From: Maritimibacter sp.
Lineage (GTDB): Bacteria; Pseudomonadota; Alphaproteobacteria; Rhodobacterales; Rhodobacteraceae
Reading direction: 5' to 3'
Length of the DNA stretch: 28,236 bases
NCBI GenBank assembly: GCA_003520545.1
Contig: DOUP01000243.1
Coordinates: 1 to 28,236, forward strand
In this document: one piece after another, positions 1 through 7,830 of the stretch
Position numbering within the stretch: the first letter of the stretch is position 1
Layout: each line of letters begins with the position of its first letter
Notes under the pieces: model-generated
What the model was told of the DNA's origin: nothing
The model's database searches: none
What the model saw: the letters and a program-made list of their open reading frames with translations, nothing else
Position numbers and translations under genes: made by a program

Positions 1-317
1 ATCAAGACGAGCTCAGCGGACCGTCTTCCGATCTTCAGACCCAATGAATACGCCCCATCCGGTGCCAATCGCATCGGGATAGACGGTTTCCCAACCTTAC
101 CGCGAACCGGATCGCCGCGCTCCAGCAGGCCGTCGCGTTCCAGGAGCCGCACGATGCTGGACACTGTTGGCGGTGACCGACCCGCCATTTTGGCCAGATC
201 GCTGGCTGGCATGGCGCCATGTCTTTGGACAAGCGAAAGCACCAAGCGACCGTTATGGTCGCGAACGCCCTTCTGGCTCAGCCCGGAGCTGATTGATGTG
301 ACGAGACCGTCTTCCAT
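1..317 (-). CDS. ROK-family transcriptional regulator, N-terminal part (cut by window edge)
   Basis: About 105 N-terminal codons are present; the rest lies beyond base 1. The product starts MEDGLVTS and has a winged helix-turn-helix at about residues 22-75 (QRHGAMPASDLAKMAG, then PPTVSSIVRLLERDGLL). The start of the sugar-kinase-like ROK domain follows (GAYSLGLKIGRRSAELVL). The ATG at 317 is chosen because the reading frame is open from there and begins just before the HTH. The gene is divergent from a sugar ABC operon, the arrangement known for FrcR and frcBCA in Sinorhizobium. It is therefore inferred to be the sugar-responsive repressor of that operon. Ligand and operator are not shown by the sequence. 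The family call is firm; the FrcR role is an inference from position. Confidence 0.88.
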   Translation of the reverse strand, partial: MEDGLVTSISSGLSQKGVRDHNGRLVLSLVQRHGAMPASDLAKMAGRSPPTVSSIVRLLERDGLLERGDPVRGKVGKPSIPMRLAPDGAYSLGLKIGRRSAELVL

Positions 318-358
318 TACGGTTTGATACTTCACTGTTTAGGAAGAATAGATCAATC

Positions 359-391
359 CTTTAATTAAGAAACTTTACTAACTAATTGACA
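359..391. promoter_or_regulatory. AT-rich divergent operator/promoter region between ROK gene and frcB
   Basis: This is the only AT-rich stretch between the two divergent genes. It holds two similar boxes, CTTTAATTAA (359-368) and CTTTACTAAC (373-382). It also holds a loose dyad with ends AATTA (363-367) and TAATT (383-387), and a TTGACA at 386-391 pointing towards frcB. No convincing -10 was found. ROK repressors usually bind AT-rich dyads in such gaps, so an operator role is inferred. Confidence 0.4.
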
Positions 392-491
392 GGTGCCTTC
401 GAATCAGGCCTTTTGGAAAGCAACGACGCGGTCTTGCCGCACGTCGGAACGCGAGGTGGAGGCCTCGCCAAATACTGTCTGGGAGGACATC

Positions 492-1511
492 ATGAACAAA
501 CTTCTCATAGGAACGGCGCTGGCCGCCCTCACCACTGCGGGATCTGCCTACGCCGACACGCATTCAACGTCTGCTTGTCTGATTACCAAGACCGACACCA
601 ACCCGTTCTTCGTGAAGATGCGCGAAGGCGCCGCAGCCGCGGCAGAAGAGGCTGGCATCACGCTGCGCACCTTCGCGGGCCAGGTTGACGGCGACCACGA
701 AACACAGGTCGCGGCAATCGAGACATGCATCGCGGACGGCGCATCCGGTATTCTGATTACCGCCTCCGACACCTCCTCCATCGTCAACGCCGTCACACAG
801 GCACGCGATGCGGGCCTTCTGGTTATCGCGCTGGACACCCCGCTCGATCCGATCGACGCGGCCGACGCGACCTTCGCCACCGACAACTTCCTTGCCGGTG
901 AACTGATCGGCCAGTGGGCCGCTGCACAGCTTGGTGACGACGCCGCGAACGCCAAGATCGCGATGCTTGACCTCGCTGTCAGCCAGCCGACCGTCGGCGT
1001 GCTGCGCGACCAGGGTTTCCTGCAAGGCTTTGGAATTGATCTGAACGATCCGAACGTGAACGGCGACGAAGACGATCCCCGCATCGTCGGCAACGACGTG
1101 ACCGCAGGCAACGAAGAAGGCGGCCGCACGGCGATGGAAAACCTCCTCGCCGTCGATCCCGAAATCAACGTGGTCTATACCATCAACGAGCCCGCCGCCG
1201 CCGGCGCATACGAGGCGCTGCGTTCGATCGGTCGCGAAGACGACGTGCTTATCGTCTCTGTCGACGGGGGCTGTCCCGGCATCCAGAACGTCGCGGAAGG
1301 CGTGATCGGCGCGACCTCGCAGCAGTACCCGTTGCGGATGGCCTCGCTGGGCATCGAAGCGATTGTCGCTTACGCTGAAGACGGGACCCTGCCCGAAAAC
1401 ACGCCGGGCAAGGATTTCTTCGATACCGGCGTGGCCCTGGTCACCGATCAGCCGGCGGAAGGTGTCGAAAGCATTTCGGTCGCCGAAGGCACGGAGCTGT
1501 GCTGGGGTTAA
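492..1511 (+). CDS. frcB: Sugar ABC transporter periplasmic substrate-binding protein (FrcB-like)
   Basis: This 339-residue protein has an N-terminal signal peptide (MNKLLIGTALAALTTAGSAYA) followed by a type-I periplasmic binding fold of the ribose/fructose cluster. Seen motifs include the early DTNPFFVKMREGA segment, the ILITASD strand, VIALDTPLDP, ATDNFLAGELIG and SVDGGCPGIQNV. These are characteristic of FrcB-type proteins. The ATG at 492 is preceded by GGGAGGA (481-487), a strong ribosome binding site; a longer frame from 393 would bury the signal peptide. The protein binds a monosaccharide (fructose, or also ribose/mannose in characterised relatives) in the periplasm and delivers it to the permease encoded next. 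The exact sugar cannot be read from sequence. It is first in the frcBCA operon. Confidence 0.88.
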   Translation: MNKLLIGTALAALTTAGSAYADTHSTSACLITKTDTNPFFVKMREGAAAAAEEAGITLRTFAGQVDGDHETQVAAIETCIADGASGILITASDTSSIVNAVTQARDAGLLVIALDTPLDPIDAADATFATDNFLAGELIGQWAAAQLGDDAANAKIAMLDLAVSQPTVGVLRDQGFLQGFGIDLNDPNVNGDEDDPRIVGNDVTAGNEEGGRTAMENLLAVDPEINVVYTINEPAAAGAYEALRSIGREDDVLIVSVDGGCPGIQNVAEGVIGATSQQYPLRMASLGIEAIVAYAEDGTLPENTPGKDFFDTGVALVTDQPAEGVESISVAEGTELCWG

Positions 1512-1536
1512 GGTCCGAACGCAGTCTCTGTCGGCG

Positions 1537-1558
1537 AAGGGCGGGCCATTCCGCCCTT
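1537..1558 (+). promoter_or_regulatory. Intercistronic stem-loop between frcB and frcC
   Basis: AAGGGCGG (1537-1544) pairs perfectly with CCGCCCTT (1551-1558) across a six-base loop, 26 bases after the frcB stop. It is followed by TGCCAAC and not a T run, so it looks more like an mRNA-stabilising or attenuating hairpin than a full terminator. The position fits higher expression of the binding protein than of the membrane subunits. Confidence 0.55.
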
Positions 1559-1616
1559 TGCCAACATGTTTCCACCGGTTGCGATGCGCGGCCGGACGAC
1601 CTCGGGAGGGGGCAAG

Positions 1617-2702
1617 ATGTCAACCAATGATGACTACGAATCCGTCGTAAAGACAGGCAAGGCCGAGGCCTTGGCCGAGTTTGCCTATGACCGAAAAGGC
1701 TTCCTCACGAAAGTGCAACATGCGCTGCACGTGAACCCGGCACTGGTACCCTTGTTCGTTTTGGTGGTGTCGATCATCGCGTTCGGCTTGCTTCTTGGCA
1801 GCCGCTTCTTTTCGCCTTTCGCACTGACGCTGATCCTGCAACAGGTGCAGATCGTCGGTATCGTGGCGGCGGCGCAGAGCCTCGTCATTCTGACAGCGGG
1901 CATCGACCTGAGCGTCGGGGCCATCGCCGTCCTCTCCAGTGTTATCATGGGGCAATTCACCTTCCGCTACGGTATTCCCGTCGAAATTGCAGTGATCTGC
2001 GGGTTGGCATTCGGCACGGCCATCGGATCGCTCAATGGCTGGCTCGTGGCGGTCATGAAACTGCCACCGTTCATCGTCACATTGGGTATGTGGCAGATCG
2101 TGCTGGCCGCGAATTTCCTCTATTCAGCAAACGAGACGATCCGTAGCCAGGACATCGAAGCCGGAGCGCCGTTGCTGCATTTCCTCGGTACCACCTTCGA
2201 AATCGGTGCCGACGAAACCGGCCGCGGCGGTGCAACCTTCACATTTGGCGTCATCGCCATGGTGCTGATTTTCGCAATATTGGCCTACATCCTGAGCCAG
2301 ACCGCCTGGGGCCGGCATGTCTACGCCGTGGGGGATGATCCCGAAGCTGCCCAATTGTCCGGCGTCAACGTGCGCGGCACCCTGATCTCGGTCTATGCAG
2401 TGACCGGCTTCATCTGCGCCATTGCAGGTTGGGCCCTTATCGGGCGGATCGGATCGGTAAGCCCGACCTCCGGACAACTTCTGAACATCGAAAGCATCAC
2501 GGCCGTGGTGATCGGTGGCATCTCGCTCTTCGGCGGGCGCGGCTCGATCATGGGGCCGTTGTTCGGCGCGCTTATCGTGGGTGTATTCACTCTCGGCCTT
2601 CGCCTCGCGGGTGCCGACGCCCAGTGGACATACCTGCTGATCGGCGCACTTATCATCGGCGCTGTCGCCGTCGACCAATGGATCAGAAAGGTATCGGCAT
2701 GA
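1617..2702 (+). CDS. frcC: Sugar ABC transporter permease (FrcC-like)
   Basis: This 361-residue polytopic inner-membrane protein belongs to the branched-chain amino acid/ribose-type permease family (BPD_transp_2). A hydrophilic N-terminus of about 45 residues precedes the first helix (LVPLFVLVVSIIAFGLLLG). Family hallmarks seen are the AGIDLSVGAIAVLSS segment, the cytoplasmic coupling loop GDDPEAAQLSGVNVRG, and GGRGSIMGPLFGALIVG near the C-terminus. The ATG at 1617 follows GGGAGGGGGCAAG, a strong ribosome binding site, and removes 17 unlikely residues of the longer frame. Its last codons overlap the ATPase start in an ATGA, so the two are translationally coupled. It forms the sugar channel with the FrcA-like ATPase. 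Confidence 0.88.
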   Translation: MSTNDDYESVVKTGKAEALAEFAYDRKGFLTKVQHALHVNPALVPLFVLVVSIIAFGLLLGSRFFSPFALTLILQQVQIVGIVAAAQSLVILTAGIDLSVGAIAVLSSVIMGQFTFRYGIPVEIAVICGLAFGTAIGSLNGWLVAVMKLPPFIVTLGMWQIVLAANFLYSANETIRSQDIEAGAPLLHFLGTTFEIGADETGRGGATFTFGVIAMVLIFAILAYILSQTAWGRHVYAVGDDPEAAQLSGVNVRGTLISVYAVTGFICAIAGWALIGRIGSVSPTSGQLLNIESITAVVIGGISLFGGRGSIMGPLFGALIVGVFTLGLRLAGADAQWTYLLIGALIIGAVAVDQWIRKVSA

Positions 2703-3472
2703 TTGAACCTATTTTGAAAGGCCGTGGACTGGTCAAGCGCTACGGCAGGGTTACGGCCCTCGATCACTGCGACTTCGATCTTTACCCCGGCGAGATCCTC
2801 GCCGTGATCGGGGACAACGGGGCGGGCAAGTCGTCGCTCATCAAGGCGGTATCCGGCGCAGTCGTTCCGGATGCAGGCGAGGTGTTCCTCGACGGCAAGC
2901 CGGTCCATTTCACATCGCCCACCGATGCCCGCAAGGAAGGGATCGAGACGGTATACCAAACCCTTGCGATGTCGCCCGCCTTGTCCATAGCGGACAACAT
3001 GTTCATGGGGCGCGAGCTGCGCAAACCCGGTTTTCGCGGCAGGTTTTTCCGTCAGTTGGACCGCAAGAGGATGGAGAAAGTCGCCCGCGACAAGCTGTCC
3101 GATCTCGGCCTGATGACGATCCAGAACATCAACCAGGCGATTGAGACCTTGTCGGGCGGCCAGCGCCAGGGCGTCGCCGTGGCCCGCGCGGCGGCCTTCG
3201 GCTCCAAGGTCATCATCCTGGACGAACCGACCGCCGCGCTCGGCGTGAAAGAGTCGCGCCGCGTCCTGGAACTGATCCTCGACGTCAGGTCCCGCGGTAT
3301 TCCCATCATCCTTATCAGCCACAACATGCCGCATGTGTTCGAGCTCGCCGACCGCATCCACGTGCATCGGCTGGGCAAGAGACTTTGCGTGATTGATCCC
3401 AAGGATTACACCATGTCCGACGCGGTGGCCTTCATGACGGGCGCCAAGGAAGCACCCGAGCAGGCAGCCTGA
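2699..3472 (+). CDS. frcA: Sugar ABC transporter ATP-binding protein (FrcA-like)
   Basis: This 257-residue single-domain ABC ATPase powers sugar import with the upstream permease. Walker A is GDNGAGKSS (about 38-46), the Q-loop glutamine is in TVYQTLA (about 87), the signature is LSGGQRQG (151-158), Walker B is VIILDEP (171-177) and the H-loop is ISHN (206-209). It is half the size of RbsA/XylG-type double ATPases, which is the known condition for FrcA. The start lies in the ATGA overlap with the permease stop. The fructokinase gene that follows frcA in Sinorhizobium (frcK) is absent here; the next gene is on the opposite strand. No clear intrinsic terminator was seen in the 40-base convergent gap. 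Confidence 0.9.
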   Translation: MIEPILKGRGLVKRYGRVTALDHCDFDLYPGEILAVIGDNGAGKSSLIKAVSGAVVPDAGEVFLDGKPVHFTSPTDARKEGIETVYQTLAMSPALSIADNMFMGRELRKPGFRGRFFRQLDRKRMEKVARDKLSDLGLMTIQNINQAIETLSGGQRQGVAVARAAAFGSKVIILDEPTAALGVKESRRVLELILDVRSRGIPIILISHNMPHVFELADRIHVHRLGKRLCVIDPKDYTMSDAVAFMTGAKEAPEQAA

Positions 3473-3512
3473 TGACTTCGTGGTAGCCTGACAGGTTCCC
3501 GTCGTCTCCGGC

Positions 3513-4562
3513 TCAAGGCACGGGAGCCACGGAAAACGCGTCATTCCAGCGCTCGAAGAACTGGCGCTCAGTGCTTTGGTCGAGCGCGACGAGGAGCGGA
3601 GGGGCCAGCGGGATCGAGCGACGGGCGCTTTGGATAACGTTTTGCTCCTCCGGCGAGGTCGAAAAGTTCAAGCCGACCGAAACAAGGATGGACTTGCCCC
3701 GGTCTGAGAGCAGGAAGTCCAGAAACCGCTCGGCCGCGCCCGGGTTTCGGGCACCCTTCGGGATCATGTAGCCGCGTGACAAGAAAAGCGTGTAGTCGTC
3801 CGGCAGGATCACACCCACGTTCGCGGGCGCTGCGTTTTGCACGTAGGACCCCAGAACGTTGTATGCGATCAGGTAGTCCCCGCGCGATACGCCGTCGATG
3901 ATCTCGGCGGAACAACAGGTGGCAACGGCTTCGGACCGTGCGAGCCCTTCGAGCAGAGACCCGAACGTGGTGGCTTCGAGGCTGTCGATATAGGCAAAGA
4001 GATAACCGAGGCCGGAGGCTTCGATGTCGTAGGTGGCGACCCGGGCGCGCATCCTGTTGGGGTCATCACGCAACAGGTCGAGCAGGTCAAAGCGCGATTG
4101 CGGGACGTCTTCGGGCGCGATGTGCTGCGTGTTGTAGATCATCACGGCCGGCTCTTGGGTCACGCCCCAGATTTCATCGCGCCAACGCCGCGACGGCGGG
4201 AGCGCGCGCGTGCTTTCGGACACATAGGGGCGCGCGCAGGCCCTGTTCACGAGCGACACCATCAAGTGGACGGCCGAGGAGAACACGACATCCGAAGACG
4301 CCTTGCGGCCGTCGCAGGCGTCCGAGGCCGTGGCGTGCAGCGCGTTGGACCCCCATTGTTCATAGGTGATCGCCAGGTCCGGGGCGCTTTCTGCAAACGC
4401 TTTGAGCGCCGGGGCGAAGATCTCGATGTCGGTGGTCGACCGGATGATAAAGGGCGTCGCGCCGGTGCCGAATTGGGCGGTGGCCTCCGCGCTAGCCTCC
4501 TGTGCAACCGCCGGTGAAAGGCTGAACCAGAGCGCGAACAAGGCATGTGCCAGGCGGATCAT
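3513..4562 (-). CDS. Periplasmic iron-type (AfuA-like) extracellular solute-binding protein, third gene of the tctDE operon
   Basis: This 349-residue protein has a signal peptide (MIRLAHALFALWFSLSPAVAQ) and resembles type-II periplasmic binding proteins of the Fe(III)/AfuA class. Seen are an early STTDIEIFAPAL segment, SSDVVFSSAVHLM, the ATYDIEASGLGYL region and the MIPKGARNPGAAERFLDFLL helix typical of this family. Its ATG overlaps the sensor-kinase stop (ATGA at 4559-4562), so it is coupled to the kinase. No permease or ATPase accompanies it. It may therefore act as a ligand-sensing accessory to the kinase and not in transport. That is inference from context; the family call rests on the pattern of conserved segments. 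Confidence 0.75.
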   Translation of the reverse strand: MIRLAHALFALWFSLSPAVAQEASAEATAQFGTGATPFIIRSTTDIEIFAPALKAFAESAPDLAITYEQWGSNALHATASDACDGRKASSDVVFSSAVHLMVSLVNRACARPYVSESTRALPPSRRWRDEIWGVTQEPAVMIYNTQHIAPEDVPQSRFDLLDLLRDDPNRMRARVATYDIEASGLGYLFAYIDSLEATTFGSLLEGLARSEAVATCCSAEIIDGVSRGDYLIAYNVLGSYVQNAAPANVGVILPDDYTLFLSRGYMIPKGARNPGAAERFLDFLLSDRGKSILVSVGLNFSTSPEEQNVIQSARRSIPLAPPLLVALDQSTERQFFERWNDAFSVAPVP

Positions 4563-5944
4563 GACGTCTCCTCCCTGAGTTTGGGCAAGGCAAGCGCGAT
4601 GCGAAACCGGCCCCCGTCACGCGATGTCACGATGTCACCGTCAAACGCGTCCGCGACGGCGGTGACGATGGACAGGCCCAGCCCCACGCTGTCCTCGCGC
4701 GAGGCGGAGCTGCGCTGGAACCGTTCACCGGCGCGCGACAGAAGCTCCGGGGCGATGCCGGGCCCGGCATCCTCGACCCACAACAGCGCGCGCCCGCCCT
4801 CCTCGGACACCCCGATGCGCAGGGGCGGCTTGCCGTGCTTGAGCGCATTGGACAAAAGGTTCTTGCCCGCCTGCACGAGCGAAAACTCGTCGCCCGCGAT
4901 CATCACCTCCCGCTCACCGATCACAAGCTCGACCTCGACGCCCGGGGTCAGCACGTCGTGATCGCGGGACTCGACGATTTCGAGCGCGATCTGGCGGAGA
5001 TCGACCTTCTCGCGCGCGACGGAATCGGTGCGGTGGACCACCAGCGCGCGCGACAGCATCTGGTCCAGGAGCGTGCCAAGAGACCGCGTGCGGCGCGCGA
5101 GACGATCCAGGAGACGTTCGCGCTCGGCGGGGTCGGTTTCCTCTATCGCGGTCTCGGCCTGCGCCCGGATCGCGGCAACCGGCGTGCGCAATTGGTGCGC
5201 GGTATCGGAGATCAGGGACTGCATCGCCGAGAACTGCCGGTCCAACCGTCCCATGAAGCCGTTCGTGGCCGTGACGATCACCGCGATCTCTCGGGGCAGG
5301 CCCTCGGTCGAAACCGGGGTGAGGTCATAGGGGTCGCGCCCTGCCATGTCTTGGGCAATCTGGTCCAGAGGGCGCACCGCACTGCGCACGACGAAAACCG
5401 AGATCAGGATCAGGGCGGCGCCCGCGATGGCGAGGGGCAAAAGGGCGTTAAGCGTGAGGTCCACCGCCAAGGCGCGGCGCGCGATCGTGGTCTGCCCAAC
5501 GGTCACATGGACGGCACCCGAGAATTCCCGTTCTGAAAACCGGCGCACCACGTCGACAAAGCGCGCATCCTCGCCCCGCATCTGCCCGTCGAAGAAGACC
5601 CCATCCCGGGACCGGTCGCGGTCAGGCTTCGGCGCGTCGGCATGTCCTGTAATCAGTGCACCATCCAGGCCGCGCACCGCGTAGGTCACGCGATCGTCGG
5701 GGGCCTGGGCCAAAAGCTCGAAGGCCGAGGTCGGCAGAACCACGATAGGTCCACCGTCGGACACGCGAATGGATTCCGCAATATCGGTCGCCGCGCCAAG
5801 AAGAAGACGGTCATAGGCTTCCCACGAGGCCGCGCGCCCGTTGAACCAGGCGAAAAGGGCCGCGATCACCGCACCGGTTCCGAGGATGACGACGAGCCCT
5901 GCAAGGAGCCGCGCGAGCAGGCTGGGTGCGTTTGTCTCAGTCAA
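4559..5944 (-). CDS. tctE: Sensor histidine kinase (TctE-like)
   Basis: This inner-membrane kinase of about 461 residues has an N-terminal helix (LLAGLVVILGTGAVIAALF), a periplasmic 2CSK_N-type sensor domain and a second helix (LPLAIAGAALILISVFVV). A HAMP-like linker follows (RSAVRPLDQIAQDM). The H-box is SDTAHQLRTPVAAIRAQ, the N-box LVQAGKNLLSNALKHG, G1 is VEDAGPGIAPELL and G2 is SVGLGLSIV. It should autophosphorylate on the H-box His and pass phosphate to the TctD-like regulator. The TTG at 5944 is chosen because it gives an 8-base overlap with tctD. A GTG at 5971 would add nine residues; neither has a strong SD. The ligand is presumably a carboxylate taken up by TctCBA. Confidence 0.88.
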   Translation of the reverse strand: MTETNAPSLLARLLAGLVVILGTGAVIAALFAWFNGRAASWEAYDRLLLGAATDIAESIRVSDGGPIVVLPTSAFELLAQAPDDRVTYAVRGLDGALITGHADAPKPDRDRSRDGVFFDGQMRGEDARFVDVVRRFSEREFSGAVHVTVGQTTIARRALAVDLTLNALLPLAIAGAALILISVFVVRSAVRPLDQIAQDMAGRDPYDLTPVSTEGLPREIAVIVTATNGFMGRLDRQFSAMQSLISDTAHQLRTPVAAIRAQAETAIEETDPAERERLLDRLARRTRSLGTLLDQMLSRALVVHRTDSVAREKVDLRQIALEIVESRDHDVLTPGVEVELVIGEREVMIAGDEFSLVQAGKNLLSNALKHGKPPLRIGVSEEGGRALLWVEDAGPGIAPELLSRAGERFQRSSASREDSVGLGLSIVTAVADAFDGDIVTSRDGGRFRIALALPKLREETS

Positions 5945-6608
5945 GGTCCATGATCCGGTACCCCACACCACGTTGCGTCTCGATCCTCACGCGGCTGCCG
6001 GCCAGACGTTTGCGCAGCCGCGCGATATAGAGCTCGATCGCGTTCAGCCCGACATCGGCATCGTCGAAGGCGAAAAGCCCGTCGTAGAGCCGCTCTTTAG
6101 ACAGGAATTGTCCCGGATAGCGCATCAGGAGTTCGAGAAGCGCCGCTTCCCGTCTGGTCAGGGCGATTTTCTCATCCTCCAGCGTGGCACTCATCTGCGA
6201 TGGAGAATAGGACAGAGAGCCGACCTGGATGGTATCGCTTTTCTGAACCGCGTCCCGTCGGACCAGGGCACGAAGCCGCGCTTCAAGCTCGCGCTGGTCG
6301 AACGGCTTGACCAGGTAATCGTCGGCCCCCAGGTCGAGCGCACTCACACGATTGTCGACCGACACCAGCGCGGTCAGCATCAAGACGGGCGTCCGGTCGC
6401 CGCTGATCCGCAATTGCCGCAGGAGATCGGTGCCGCTTCCATCGGGCAGGTTGATGTCGAGCACCAGCGCGTCATAGCGCTGAACGGCAAGGCAATCCTC
6501 CGCCTCCTCCCGCGTGGCGGCCAGATCGCAGGCAATGCCCGTCTTGGCGAACCTTGACGACACGGTTTCGGCAAGGTCGGTCGCGTCTTCGACCATCAGC
6601 ACGCGCAT
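5937..6608 (-). CDS. tctD: OmpR/TctD-type response regulator
   Basis: This 223-residue regulator has a receiver domain with acidic residues E7/D8, phospho-acceptor D51 (DALVLDINLPDGSG), T79 and K101 (LVKPFD). A C-terminal OmpR-type winged helix follows (LTRREAALLELLMRYPG, then NAIELYIARLRKRL and the wing RGVGYRIMDLD). The start is one of two adjacent ATGs (6611 or 6608) after AAAGGA. It is the first gene of the minus-strand tctD-tctE-binding-protein operon and is divergent from tctCBA. By analogy with Salmonella TctD it is the activator of the tricarboxylate transporter. The family call is direct; the target is inferred from position. Confidence 0.9.
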   Translation of the reverse strand: MRVLMVEDATDLAETVSSRFAKTGIACDLAATREEAEDCLAVQRYDALVLDINLPDGSGTDLLRQLRISGDRTPVLMLTALVSVDNRVSALDLGADDYLVKPFDQRELEARLRALVRRDAVQKSDTIQVGSLSYSPSQMSATLEDEKIALTRREAALLELLMRYPGQFLSKERLYDGLFAFDDADVGLNAIELYIARLRKRLAGSRVRIETQRGVGYRIMDLD

Positions 6609-6640
6609 CATTCGTCCTTTCGCGTCATGCAGCCAATGCA

Positions 6641-6657
6641 TGACAGTTTTGTGACAG
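6641..6657. promoter_or_regulatory. Candidate TctD box: tandem TGACAG repeats
   Basis: TGACAG at 6641-6646 and again at 6652-6657 form a direct repeat spaced 11 bases start to start, one helical turn. It lies between the divergent tctD and tctC starts. OmpR-family regulators bind such direct repeats as head-to-tail dimers. Function is inferred from spacing and position. Confidence 0.4.
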
Positions 6658-6775
6658 GTTCAACCTTTATTCCCCTCATAACCCGACCGGAGCAACGCGA
6701 AAAGCCTGCGTGTCGGCCGGGGAGGAGACAGGCGTGCCGGACAATAAGGCGCACGCCGCATGTGGAGGACACAAA

Positions 6776-7756
6776 ATGATTATCAAAACGGCTCTGGCCG
6801 CACTCGTGCTCGGTGCATCGACCCTCGGTGCAGTGGCACAGGATTTCACCCCCGAAAACCCCGAATGCATCGCGCCCGCGAACCCCGGCGGCGGCTGGGA
6901 CTTCACCTGCCGACAGGTGGGCAAATCGCTCCAGGACCTGGGCCTGCTCGACAAGACCATGCAGGTCGTGAACCTCGCCGGTGGCGGCGGTGGCGTCGCC
7001 TTCGCCGAAGTCGTGAACAAGCGCGGTGACGACAACGACCTGATCGTCGCGGCATCCTCGGCGACAGCGACCCGGCTCGCCCAGGGCGCCTTTCCGGGCA
7101 ACACGATGGACGAGGTCCGTTGGCTCGCCTCGATCGGCGCCGACTACGGCGTGATCGCAGTGGCCGATGACAGCGAGATCACCACGCTGCCGCAGCTTCT
7201 GGACACGATCAAGAACGACCCGACCTCGATTTCGGTCGCCGGTGGTTCGGCCGTGGGTGGCTGGGACCACCTCAAGGTCCTGATCGCCGCCAACGCCTAT
7301 GGCATCGACGATGTGCGTTCGGTCAAATACATCGCCTTCGACGGTGGCGGCGAAGCGGTAACCCAGCTCCTCGCGGGCTCCGTGCAGGCCTTCACCGGCG
7401 ACATCTCGGAAGCCAAGGGCTTCGTCGATTCCGGTGACATCAGGGTCATCGCGATCCTGTCGCCCGAACGTCTCGACGGTGAATTCGCCGACTTCCCGAC
7501 GGCCCGTGAACAAGGCGTCGACGCCATCGGCGCCAACTGGCGCGGCTTCTACGCCCCTGGCGGCATGTCGGACGCGGCCTATGACGCCTGGGTGTCGAAG
7601 ATCGCCGATCTCTATGCAACCGACGAGTGGAAAGCGATCATGGCGGCCAACGGATTGGCACCGCTGAGCCTGCAAGGCGAAGAGTTCGAAGAGTTCGTGG
7701 CAAACTCCGTCCAGCAGATTCAGGATATCTCCCGCGAAATCGGGATCATCAAGTAA
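6776..7756 (+). CDS. tctC: Tripartite tricarboxylate transporter substrate-binding protein (TctC)
   Basis: This 326-residue periplasmic protein has a signal peptide (MIIKTALAALVLGASTLGAVAQ, cleaved near AVAQ-DF). The family signature NPGGGWDFTCRQ follows, then VVNLAGGGGGVAFAEVV, VAGGSAVGGWDH, the AGSVQAFTGDISEA loop and GANWRGFYAPGGM. It captures a di- or tricarboxylate and presents it to the TctA/TctB membrane pair. The ATG at 6776 follows GGAGGACACAAA. The signal peptide begins exactly there, so the 22 extra residues of the longer frame are rejected. The substrate is not determined by sequence. A strong terminator hairpin follows directly. Confidence 0.9.
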   Translation: MIIKTALAALVLGASTLGAVAQDFTPENPECIAPANPGGGWDFTCRQVGKSLQDLGLLDKTMQVVNLAGGGGGVAFAEVVNKRGDDNDLIVAASSATATRLAQGAFPGNTMDEVRWLASIGADYGVIAVADDSEITTLPQLLDTIKNDPTSISVAGGSAVGGWDHLKVLIAANAYGIDDVRSVKYIAFDGGGEAVTQLLAGSVQAFTGDISEAKGFVDSGDIRVIAILSPERLDGEFADFPTAREQGVDAIGANWRGFYAPGGMSDAAYDAWVSKIADLYATDEWKAIMAANGLAPLSLQGEEFEEFVANSVQQIQDISREIGIIK

Positions 7757-7779
7757 CGACGATACCACGCATCAAAGCT

Positions 7780-7807
7780 GGGCGGCGACAGTGTCGCCGC
7801 CCTTTTT
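7780..7807 (+). terminator. Intrinsic terminator/attenuator between tctC and tctB
   Basis: GGGCGGCGAC (7780-7789) and GTCGCCGCCC (7793-7802) form a perfect 10-bp GC stem with an AGT loop. TTTTT follows at 7803-7807. It lies 24 bases after the tctC stop and 24 bases before the tctB start, inside the operon. Partial termination here would make more TctC than TctBA. Confidence 0.85.
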
Positions 7808-7830
7808 CCCTCAGCCGTAAGGAGACCGCC

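Noticed and set aside
1..35. Sequence near the left edge resembling an Illumina adapter end (CTTCCGATCT)
   Set aside because: On the minus strand it translates in frame to the conserved ROK segment LKIGRRSAELVL, so it is native coding sequence.
2393..3544. 383-codon minus-strand frame opposite frcA
   Set aside because: frcA has all ABC ATPase motifs; the opposite frame has no recognisable domain.
6608..7768. 386-codon minus-strand frame opposite tctC
   Set aside because: tctC has a signal peptide, SD and family motifs; the antisense product shows none.
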